Below, piece by piece: positions 25,094-37,200 of a stretch of DNA of 64,000 nt. Source of the stretch: an uncultured Acidimicrobiales bacterium. Lineage in GTDB: Bacteria > Actinomycetota > Acidimicrobiia > Acidimicrobiales > Bin134. The notes under the pieces are model-generated. The model ran no database searches. It saw nothing but the letters and a program-made list of their open reading frames with translations, and was not told the origin of the DNA. How positions within the stretch are numbered: position 1 is the first letter of the stretch; each line of letters opens with the position of its first letter. A program made the translations under genes and the position numbers. The stretch is taken from the NCBI GenBank assembly GCA_951813325.1, contig OX638350.1, positions 3,453,954 to 3,517,953 of the forward strand. Direction: 5' to 3'.

Positions 25094-25156
25094 AAATACG
25101 TAATCGAGATATTGAAATACGTAATCGAGATATTGAAATACGTAATCGAGATATTG
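25094..25156 (+). repeat. Three perfect 21-bp direct repeats upstream of the giant FN3 gene
   Basis: Copies lie at 25094-25114, 25115-25135 and 25136-25156; the core is AATACGTAATCGAGATATTG. They are AT-rich in a GC-rich region. The spacing is two DNA helical turns, so each copy faces the same side, as in operators or iterons. The last copy runs into TTGACA (25154-25159), a possible -35 element about 70 bases before the ATG at 25229; no convincing -10 was found. Confidence 0.9.
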
Positions 25157-25228
25157 ACAAGTGCAGCCGTGAATGAGAAGCTCCCTCTCAGAAGAATGTT
25201 TCCAATCCCGAGATGGAGCTTCTCGATC

Positions 25229-28200
25229 ATGAGATTCAAAGCACTAACCGCGATAATGAGTTTACTGGCAGCGAGCACACTGGCTTTGTCTGTGCTTGCG
25301 GCCCCGGCTTTGGCGCAGTCGGTTCCGGCTGCGCCGGCCAATTTGGCGGCCACCACGGGTGATGGCCAGGTGACGTTGGACTGGGATGATCCCTCTGACA
25401 GCTCGATCACCGGCTACGACTATCGGGTGGGGACAACCTCGAACGGCACGACCACCTGGAGCCCGGACTGGGGCGGCATCTCCGGCAGCGACGACTCCAC
25501 GACGTCGTACACGGTGACGGGGCTGACCAACGACACCGCCTACACCTTCGAGGTGCGGGCTGTCAACGCCAATGGCGACGGGACGGCATCCAGCGTGACC
25601 GCCACCCCGATCGCGGTGCCGGGCGCGCCGGCTGGTTTGTGGGCTGAGCCTGCCACCGGGCAGGTGACGCTGCGGTGGGACGACCCGTCTGATGCGGGGA
25701 TCTCCGGCTATGAGTACCGGGTGGGCACCACCTCGGCCGGTGTGACGACGTGGAGCCCGGACTGGGGCGACGTCTCCGGCAGCGACGCGACCACGGTGTC
25801 GCATGTGGTGACGGGGCTGACCGACGGGACCGCCTACGATTTCGAGGTGCGGGCTGTGAACGCCTCCGGCGACGGGACGGCGGCTGCGGTGGCGATGACG
25901 CCGAGGCTGATCGGGACGGTGACGTCTGATCCGCTGACGGCGCCGTCGGCGGCGTCGCACACCTTCGATGTGTCGGGGTCGGGGTTCGACGCGAATCAGT
26001 CTTTGAACGTGATCCCGTGCACGGTGCCGGGCGCCACGCTCACGCCGTTGTCGACGGTGCTGGAGATCGCCGAGCAGGCCTCGACGATGAGCGACACCGA
26101 CTGCGTCCTCGCCGGGACCCTGGTGGTGACCACCGACGCCAGCGGGGACTTCGAGGTCGAAGACGCCACCGCGACGGTGGGGGCGAACTTCGCGTGGGCG
26201 GTCAGCGACACGGCCAACACCCAGGGCGGCTTGCACCTGGTGTTCATCGTCCCGGCGCCGGGCGCGCCGGCTGGTTTGTGGGCTGAGCCTGCCACCGGGC
26301 AGGTGACGCTGCGGTGGGACGACCCGTCTGATGCGGGGATCTCCGGCTATGAGTACCGGGTGGGCACCACCTCGGCCGGTGTGACGACGTGGAGCCCGGA
26401 CTGGGGCGACGTCTCCGGCAGCGACGCGACCACGGTGTCGCATGTGGTGACGGGGCTGACCGACGGGACCGTCTACGATTTCGAGGTGCGGGCTGTGAAC
26501 ACCTCCGGCGACGGGACGGCGGCTGCGGTGGCGATGACGCCGAGGCTGATCGGGACGGTGACGTCTGATCCGCTGACGGCGCCGTCGGCGGCGTCGCACA
26601 CCTTCGATGTGTCGGGGTCGGGGTTCGACGCGAATCAGTCTTTGAACGTGATCCCGTGCACGGTGCCGGGCGCCACGCTCACGCCGTTGTCGACGGTGCT
26701 GGAGATCGCCGAGCAGGCCTCGACGATGAGCGACACCGACTGCGTCCTCGCCGGGACCCAGGTGGTGACCACCGACGCCAGCGGGGACTTCGAGGTCGAA
26801 GACGCCACCGCGACGGTGGGGGCGAACTTCGCGTGGGCGGTCAGCGACACGGCCAACACCCAGGGCGGCTTGCACCTGGTGTTCATCGTCCCGGCGCCGG
26901 GCGCGCCGGCTGGTTTGTGGGCTGAGCCTGCCACCGGGCAGGTGACGCTGCGGTGGGACGACCCGTCTGATGCGGGGATCTCCGGCTATGAGTACCGGGT
27001 GGGCACCACCTCGGCCGGTGTGACGACGTGGAGCCCGGACTGGGGCGACGTCTCCGGCAGCGACGCGACCACGGTGTCGCATGTGGTGACGGGGCTGACC
27101 GACGGGACCGTCTACGATTTCGAGGTGCGGGCTGTGAACACCTCCGGCGACGGGACGGCGGCTGCGGTGGCGATGACGCCGAGGCTGATCGGGACGGTGA
27201 CGTCTGATCCGCTGACGGCGCCGTCGGCGGCGTCGCACACCTTCGATGTGTCGGGGTCGGGGTTCGACGCGAATCAGTCTTTGAACGTGATCCCGTGCAC
27301 GGTGCCGGGCGCCACGCTCACGCCGTTGTCGACGGTGCTGGAGATCGCCGAGCAGGCCTCGACGATGAGCGACACCGACTGCGTCCTCGCCGGGACCCAG
27401 GTGGTGACCACCGACGCCAGCGGGGACTTCGAGGTCGAAGACGCCACCGCGACGGTGGGGGCGAACTTCGCGTGGGCGGTCAGCGACACGGCCAACACCC
27501 AGGGCGGCTTGCACCTGGTGTTCATCGTCCCGGCGCCGGGCGCGCCGGCTGGTTTGTGGGCTGAGCCTGCCACCGGGCAGGTGACGCTGCGGTGGGACGA
27601 CCCGTCTGATGCGGGGATCACCGGCTATGAGTACCGGGTGGGCACCACCTCGGCCGGTGTGACGACGTGGAGCCCGGACTGGGGCGACGTCTCCGGCAGC
27701 GACGCGACCACGGTGTCGCATGTGGTGACGGGGCTGACCGACGGGACCGCCTACGATTTCGAGGTGCGGGCTGCGAACACCTCCGGCGGGGGCACCGCGG
27801 CTGCGGTGGCGATGACGCCGAGGCTGATCGGGACGGTGACGTCTGATCCGCTGACGGCGCCGTCGGCGGCGTCGCACACCTTCGATGTGTCGGGGTCGGG
27901 GTTCGACGCGAATCAGTCTTTGAACGTGATCCCGTGCACGGTGCCGGGCGCCACGCTCACGCCGTTGTCGACGGTGCTGGAGATCGCCGAGCAGGCCTCG
28001 ACGATGAGCGACACCGACTGCGTCCTCGCCGGGACCCTGGTGGTGACCACCGACGCCAGCGGGGACTTCGAGGTCGAAGACGCCACCGCGACGGTGGGGG
28101 CGAACTTCGCGTGGGCGGTCAGCGACACGGCCAACACCCAGGGCGGCTTGCACCTGGTGTTCATCGTCCCGGCGCCGGGCGCGCCGGCTGGTTTGTGGGC

Positions 28201-31200
28201 TGAGCCTGCCACCGGGCAGGTGACGCTGCGGTGGGACGACCCGTCTGATGCGGGGATCACCGGCTATGAGTACCGGGTGGGCACCACCTCGGCCGGTGTG
28301 ACGACGTGGAGCCCGGACTGGGGCGACGTCTCCGGCAGCGACGCGACCACGGTGTCGCATGTGGTGACGGGGCTGACCGACGGGACCGCCTACGATTTCG
28401 AGGTGCGGGCTGTGAACACCTCCGGCGACGGGACGGCGGCTGCGGTGGCGATGACGCCGAGGCTGATCGGGACGGTGACGTCTGATCCGCTGACGGCGCC
28501 GTCGGCGGCGTCGCACACCTTCGATGTGTCGGGGTCGGGGTTCGACGCGAATCAGTCTTTGAACGTGATCCCGTGCACGGTGCCGGGCGCCACGCTCACG
28601 CCGTTGTCGACGGTGCTGGAGATCGCCGAGCAGGCCTCGACGATGAGCGACACCGACTGCGTCCTCGCCGGGACCCAGGTGGTGACCACCGACGCCAGCG
28701 GGGACTTCGAGGTCGAAGACGCCACCGCGACGGTGGGGGCGAACTTCGCGTGGGCGGTCAGCGACACGGCCAACACCCAGGGCGGCTTGCACCTGGTGTT
28801 CATCGTCCCGGCGCCGGGCGCGCCGGCTGGTTTGTGGGCTGAGCCTGCCACCGGGCAGGTGACGCTGCGGTGGGACGACCCGTCTGATGCGGGGATCACC
28901 GGCTATGAGTACCGGGTGGGCACCACCTCGGCCGGTGTGACGACGTGGAGCCCGGACTGGGGCGACGTCTCCGGCAGCGACGCGACCACGGTGTCGCATG
29001 TGGTGACGGGGCTGACCGACGGGACCGCCTACGATTTCGAGGTGCGGGCTGTGAACACCTCCGGCGGGGGCACCGCGGCTGCGGTGGCGATGACGCCGAG
29101 GCTGATCGGGACGGTGACGTCTGATCCGCTGACGGCGCCGTCGGCGGCGTCGCACACCTTCGATGTGTCGGGGTCGGGGTTCGACGCGAATCAGTCTTTG
29201 AACGTGATCCCGTGCACGGTGCCGGGCGCCACGCTCACGCCGTTGTCGACGGTGCTGGAGATCGCCGAGCAGGCCTCGACGATGAGCGACACCGACTGCG
29301 TCCTCGCCGGGACCCAGGTGGTGACCACCGACGCCAGCGGGGACTTCGAGGTCGAAGACGCCACCGCGACGGTGGGGGCGAACTTCGCGTGGGCGGTCAG
29401 CGACACGGCCAACACCCAGGGCGGCTTGCACCTGGTGTTCATCGTCCCGGCGCCGGGCGCGCCGGCTGGTTTGTGGGCTGAGCCTGCCACCGGGCAGGTG
29501 ACGCTGCGGTGGGACGACCCGTCTGATGCGGGGATCTCCGGCTATGAGTACCGGGTGGGCACCACCTCGGCCGGTGTGACGACGTGGAGCCCGGACTGGG
29601 GCGACGTCTCCGGCAGCGACGCGACCACGGTGTCGCATGTGGTGACGGGGCTGACCGACGGGACCGCCTACGATTTCGAGGTGCGGGCTGCGAACACCTC
29701 CGGCGGGGGCACCGCGGCTGCGGTGGCGATGACGCCGAGGCTGATCGGGACGGTGACGTCTGATCCGCTGACGGCGCCGTCGGCGGCGTCGCACACCTTC
29801 GATGTGTCGGGGTCGGGGTTCGACGCGAATCAGTCTTTGAACGTGATCCCGTGCACGGTGCCGGGCGCCACGCTCACGCCGTTGTCGACGGTGCTGGAGA
29901 TCGCCGAGCAGGCCTCGACGATGAGCGACACCGACTGCGTCCTCGCCGGGACCCAGGTGGTGACCACCGACGCCAGCGGGGACTTCGAGGTCGAAGACGC
30001 CACCGCGACGGTGGGGGCGAACTTCGCGTGGGCGGTCAGCGACACGGCCAACACCCAGGGCGGCTTGCACCTGGTGTTCATCGTCCCGGCGCCGGGCGCG
30101 CCGGCTGGTTTGTGGGCTGAGCCTGCCACCGGGCAGGTGACGCTGCGGTGGGACGACCCGTCTGATGCGGGGATCTCCGGCTATGAGTACCGGGTGGGCA
30201 CCACCTCGGCCGGTGTGACGACGTGGAGCCCGGACTGGGGCGACGTCTCCGGCAGCGACGCGACCACGGTGTCGCATGTGGTGACGGGGCTGACCGACGG
30301 GACCGCCTACGATTTCGAGGTGCGGGCTGTGAACACCTCCGGCGGGGGCACCGCGGCTGCGGTGGCGATGACGCCGAGGCTGATCGGGACGGTGACGTCT
30401 GATCCGCTGACGGCGCCGTCGGCGGCGTCGCACACCTTCGATGTGTCGGGGTCGGGGTTCGACGCGAATCAGTCTTTGAACGTGATCCCGTGCACGGTGC
30501 CGGGCGCCACGCTCACGCCGTTGTCGACGGTGCTGGAGATCGCCGAGCAGGCCTCGACGATGAGCGACACCGACTGCGTCCTCGCCGGGACCCAGGTGGT
30601 GACCACCGACGCCAGCGGGGACTTCGAGGTCGAAGACGCCACCGCGACGGTGGGGGCGAACTTCGCGTGGGCGGTCAGCGACACGGCCAACACCCAGGGC
30701 GGCTTGCACCTGGTGTTCATCGTCCCGGCGCCGGGCGCGCCGGCTGGTTTGTGGGCTGAGCCTGCCACCGGGCAGGTGACGCTGCGGTGGGACGACCCGT
30801 CTGATGCGGGGATCTCCGGCTATGAGTACCGGGTGGGCACCACCTCGGCCGGTGTGACGACGTGGAGCCCGGACTGGGGCGACGTCTCCGGCAGCGACGC
30901 GACCACGGTGTCGCATGTGGTGACGGGGCTGACCGACGGGACCGCCTACGATTTCGAGGTGCGGGCTGTGAACACCTCCGGCGGGGGCACCGCGGCTGCG
31001 GTGGCGATGACGCCGAGGCTGATCGGGACGGTGACGTCTGATCCGCTGACGGCGCCGTCGGCGGCGTCGCACACCTTCGATGTGTCGGGGTCGGGGTTCG
31101 ACGCGAATCAGTCTTTGAACGTGATCCCGTGCACGGTGCCGGGCGCCACGCTCACGCCGTTGTCGACGGTGCTGGAGATCGCCGAGCAGGCCTCGACGAT

Positions 31201-34200
31201 GAGCGACACCGACTGCGTCCTCGCCGGGACCCTGTTGGTGACCACCGACGCCAGCGGGGACTTCGAGGTCGAAGACGCCACCGCGACGGTGGGGGCGAAC
31301 TTCGCGTGGGCGGTCAGCGACACGGCCAACACCCAGGGCGGCTTGCACCTGGTGTTCATCGTCCCGGCGCCGGGCGCGCCGGCTGGTTTGTGGGCTGAGC
31401 CTGCCACCGGGCAGGTGACGCTGCGGTGGGACGACCCGTCTGATGCGGGGATCTCCGGCTATGAGTACCGGGTGGGCACCACCTCGGCCGGTGTGACGAC
31501 GTGGAGCCCGGACTGGGGCGACGTCTCCGGCAGCGACGCGACCACGGTGTCGCATGTGGTGACGGGGCTGACCGACGGGACCGCCTACGATTTCGAGGTG
31601 CGGGCTGCGAACACCTCCGGCGGGGGCACCGCGGCTGCGGTGGCGATGACGCCGAGGCTGATCGGGACGGTGACGTCTGATCCGCTGACGGCGCCGTCGG
31701 CGGCGTCGCACACCTTCGATGTGTCGGGGTCGGGGTTCGACGCGAATCAGTCTTTGAACGTGATCCCGTGCACGGTGCCGGGCGCCACGCTCACGCCGTT
31801 GTCGACGGTGCTGGAGATCGCCGAGCAGGCCTCGACGATGAGCGACACCGACTGCGTCCTCGCCGGGACCCAGGTGGTGACCACCGACGCCAGCGGGGAC
31901 TTCGAGGTCGAAGACGCCACCGCGACGGTGGGGGCGAACTTCGCGTGGGCGGTCAGCGACACGGCCAACACCCAGGGCGGCTTGCACCTGGTGTTCATCG
32001 TCCCGGCGCCGGGCGCGCCGGCTGGTTTGTGGGCTGAGCCTGCCACCGGGCAGGTGACGCTGCGGTGGGACGACCCGTCTGATGCGGGGATCTCCGGCTA
32101 TGAGTACCGGGTGGGCACCACCTCGGCCGGTGTGACGACGTGGAGCCCGGACTGGGGCGACGTCTCCGGCAGCGACGCGACCACGGTGTCGCATGTGGTG
32201 ACGGGGCTGACCGACGGGACCGCCTACGATTTCGAGGTGCGGGCTGTGAACACCTCCGGCGGGGGCACCGCGGCTGCGGTGGCGATGACGCCGAGGCTGA
32301 TCGGGACGGTGACGTCTGATCCGCTGACGGCGCCGTCGGCGGCGTCGCACACCTTCGATGTGTCGGGGTCGGGGTTCGACGCGAATCAGTCTTTGAACGT
32401 GATCCCGTGCACGGTGCCGGGCGCCACGCTCACGCCGTTGTCGACGGTGCTGGAGATCGCCGAGCAGGCCTCGACGATGAGCGACACCGACTGCGTCCTC
32501 GCCGGGACCCAGGTGGTGACCACCGACGCCAGCGGGGACTTCGAGGTCGAAGACGCCACCGCGACGGTGGGGGCGAACTTCGCGTGGGCGGTCAGCGACA
32601 CGGCCAACACCCAGGGCGGCTTGCACCTGGTGTTCATCGTCCCGGCGCCGGGCGCGCCGGCTGGTTTGTGGGCTGAGCCTGCCACCGGGCAGGTGACGCT
32701 GCGGTGGGACGACCCGTCTGATGCGGGGATCTCCGGCTATGAGTACCGGGTGGGCACCACCTCGGCCGGTGTGACGACGTGGAGCCCGGACTGGGGCGAC
32801 GTCTCCGGCAGCGACGCGACCACGGTGTCGCATGTGGTGACGGGGCTGACCGACGGGACCGCCTACGATTTCGAGGTGCGGGCTGTGAACACCTCCGGCG
32901 GGGGCACCGCGGCTGCGGTGGCGATGACGCCGAGGCTGATCGGGACGGTGACGTCTGATCCGCTGACGGCGCCGTCGGCGGCGTCGCACACCTTCGATGT
33001 GTCGGGGTCGGGGTTCGACGCGAATCAGTCTTTGAACGTGATCCCGTGCACGGTGCCGGGCGCCACGCTCACGCCGTTGTCGACGGTGCTGGAGATCGCC
33101 GAGCAGGCCTCGACGATGAGCGACACCGACTGCGTCCTCGCCGGGACCCAGGTGGTGACCACCGACGCCAGCGGGGACTTCGAGGTCGAAGACGCCACCG
33201 CGACGGTGGGGGCGAACTTCGCGTGGGCGGTCAGCGACACGGCCAACACCCAGGGCGGCTTGCACCTGGTGTTCATCGTCCCGGTGCCGGGCGCGCCGGC
33301 TGGTTTGTGGGCTGAGCCTGCCACCGGGCAGGTGACGCTGCGGTGGGACGACCCGTCTGATGCGGGGATCTCCGGCTATGAGTACCGGGTGGGCACCACC
33401 TCGGCCGGTGTGACGACGTGGAGCCCGGACTGGGGCGACGTCTCCGGCAGCGACGCGACCACGGTGTCGCATGTGGTGACGGGGCTGACCGACGGGACCG
33501 CCTACGATTTCGAGGTGCGGGCTGCGAACACCTCCGGCGGGGGCACCGCGGCTGCGGTGGCGATGACGCCGAGGCTGATCGGGACGGTGACGTCTGATCC
33601 GCTGACGGCGCCGTCGGCGGCGTCGCACACCTTCGATGTGTCGGGGTCGGGGTTCGACGCGAATCAGTCTTTGAACGTGATCCCGTGCACGGTGCCGGGC
33701 GCCACGCTCACGCCGTTGTCGACGGTGCTGGAGATCGCCGAGCAGGCCTCGACGATGAGCGACACCGACTGCGTCCTCGCCGGGACCCAGGTGGTGACCA
33801 CCGACGCCAGCGGGGACTTCGAGGTCGAAGACGCCACCGCGACGGTGGGGGCGAACTTCGCGTGGGCGGTCAGCGACACGGCCAACACCCAGGGCGGCTT
33901 GCACCTGGTGTTCATCGTCCCGGCGCCGGGCGCGCCGGCCAATTTGACGGCCACAGCGGGCGACGCGCAGGTGACGCTGAGCTGGGACGACCCGTCTGAT
34001 GCGGGGATCACCGGCTATGAGTACCGGGTGGGCACCACCTCGGCCGGTGTGACGACGTGGAGCCCGGACTGGGGCGACGTCTCCGGCAGCGACGCGACCA
34101 CGGTGTCGCATGTGGTGACGGGGCTGACCAACGGGACCGCCTACGACTTCGAGGTGCGGGCTGCGAACACCTCCGGCGGCGGCACCGCGGCCAGCGCGAC

Positions 34201-37200
34201 CGCCACCCCGATCGCGCCGCCGGGCGCGCCGGCCAATTTGACGGCCACAGCGGGCGACGCGCAGGTGGAGCTGAGCTGGGACGATCCCTCTGACACCTCG
34301 ATCACCGGCTACGAGTACCGGGTGGGCACCACCTCGGCCGGTGTGACGACGTGGAGCCCGGACTGGGGCGACGTCTCCGGCAGCGACGCGACCACGACGT
34401 CGTACACGGTGACGGGGCTGACCAACGACACCGCCTACACCTTCGAGGTGCGGGCCGTCAACGCCTCCGGCGACGGGACCGAGGCCAGCGCGACCGCCAC
34501 CCCGATCGCGGTGCCGGGCGCGCCGGCCAATTTGGCGGGCGCGGCGGGCGACGCGCAGGTGGAGCTGAGCTGGGACGATCCCTCTGACACCTCGATCACC
34601 GGCTACGAGTACCGGGTCGGCACCACCGCCACCGACGGCACGGTCACGTGGAGCCCGGACTGGGGCGACGTCTCCGGCAGCGACGCGACCACGACGTCGT
34701 ACACGGTGACGGGGCTGACCAACGACACCGCCTACACCTTCGAGGTGCGGGCCGTCAACGCCTCCGGCGGCGGGACCGAGGCCAGCGTGACCGCCACCCC
34801 GATCGCGGTGCCGGGCGCGCCGGCCAATTTGACGGCCACAGCGGGCGACGCGCAGGTGACGCTGAGCTGGGACGACCCGTCTGATGCGGGGATCTCCGGC
34901 TATGAGTACCGGGTGGGCACCACCTCGGCCGGTGTGACGACGTGGAGCCCGGACTGGGGCGACGTCTCCGGCAGCGACGCGACCACGGTGTCGCATGTGG
35001 TGACGGGGCTGACCAACGACACCGCCTACACCTTCGAGGTGCGGGCCGTCAACGCCTCCGGCGACGGCACCGCGGCCAGCGCGACCGCCACCCCGATCGC
35101 GCCGCCGGGCGCGCCGGCCAATTTGACGGCCACAGCGGGCGACGCGCAGGTGGAGCTGAGCTGGGACGATCCCTCTGACACCTCGATCACCGGCTATGAG
35201 TACCGGGTGGGCACCACCTCGGCCGGTGTGACGACGTGGAGCCCGGACTGGGGCGACGTCTCCGGCAGCGACGCGACCACGACGTCGTACACGGTGACGG
35301 GGCTGACCAACGACACCGCCTACACCTTCGAGGTGCGGGCCGTCAACGCCTCCGGCGACGGGACCGAGGCCAGCGCGACCGCCACCCCGATCGCGGTGCC
35401 GGGCGCGCCGGCCAATTTGGCGGGCGCGGCGGGCGACGCGCAGGTGGAGCTGAGCTGGGACGATCCCTCTGACACCTCGATCTCCGGCTATGAGTACCGG
35501 GTGGGCACCACCTCGGCCGGTGTGACGACGTGGAGCCCGGACTGGGGCGACGTCTCCGGCAGCGACGCGACCACGACGTCGTACACGGTGACGGGGCTGA
35601 CCAACGACACCGCCTACACCTTCGAGGTGCGGGCCGTCAACGCCTCCGGCGGCGGGACCGAGGCCAGCGTGACCGCCACCCCGATCGCGGTGCCGGGCGC
35701 GCCGGCTGGTTTGTGGGCTGAGCCTGCCACCGGGCAGGTGACGCTGCGGTGGGACGACCCGTCTGATGCGGGGATCTCCGGCTATGAGTACCGGGTGGGC
35801 ACCACCTCGGCCGGTGTGACGACGTGGAGCCCGGACTGGGGCGACGTCTCCGGCAGCGACGCGACCACGGTGTCGCATGTGGTGACGGGGCTGACCGACG
35901 GGACCGTCTACGATTTCGAGGTGCGGGCTGTGAACGCCTCCGGCGACGGGACGGCGGCTGCGGTGGCGATGACGCCGAGGCTGATCGGGACGGTGACGTC
36001 TGATCCGCTGACGGCGCCGTCGGCGGCGTCGCACACCTTCGATGTGTCGGGGTCGGGGTTCGACGCGAATCAGTCTTTGAACGTGATCCCGTGCACGGTG
36101 CCGGGCGCCACGCTCACGCCGTTGTCGACGGTGCTGGAGATCGCCGAGCAGGCCTCGACGATGAGCGACACCGACTGCGTCCTCGCCGGGACCCAGGTGG
36201 TGACCACCGACGCCAGCGGGGACTTCGAGGTCGAAGACGCCACCGCGACGGTGGGGGCGAACTTCGCGTGGGCGGTCAGCGACACGGCCAACACCCAGGG
36301 CGGCTTGCACCTGGTGTTCATCGTCCCGGCGCCGGGCGCGCCGGCTGGTTTGTGGGCTGAGCCTGCCACCGGGCAGGTGACGCTGCGGTGGGACGACCCG
36401 TCTGATGCGGGGATCTCCGGCTATGAGTACCGGGTGGGCACCACCTCGGCCGGTGTGACGACGTGGAGCCCGGACTGGGGCGACGTCTCCGGCAGCGACG
36501 CGACCACGGTGTCGCATGTGGTGACGGGGCTGACCGACGGGACCGCCTACGATTTCGAGGTGCGGGCTGTGAACACCTCCGGCGGGGGCACCGCGGCTGC
36601 GGTGGCGATGACGCCGAGGCTGATCGGGACGGTGACGTCTGATCCGCTGACGGCGCCGTCGGCGGCGTCGCACACCTTCGATGTGTCGGGGTCGGGGTTC
36701 GACGCGAATCAGTCTTTGAACGTGATCCCGTGCACGGTGCCGGGCGCCACGCTCACGCCGTTGTCGACGGTGCTGGAGATCGCCGAGCAGGCCTCGACGA
36801 TGAGCGACACCGACTGCGTCCTCGCCGGGACCCAGGTGGTGACCACCGACGCCAGCGGGGACTTCGAGGTCGAAGACGCCACCGCGACGGTGGGGGCGAA
36901 CTTCGCGTGGGCGGTCAGCGACACGGCCAACACCCAGGGCGGCTTGCACCTGGTGTTCATCGTCCCGGCGCCGGGCGCGCCGGCTGGTTTGTGGGCTGAG
37001 CCTGCCACCGGGCAGGTGACGCTGCGGTGGGACGACCCGTCTGATGCGGGGATCTCCGGCTATGAGTACCGGGTGGGCACCACCTCGGCCGGTGTGACGA
37101 CGTGGAGCCCGGACTGGGGCGACGTCTCCGGCAGCGACGCGACCACGGTGTCGCATGTGGTGACGGGGCTGACCGACGGGACCGCCTACGATTTCGAGGT

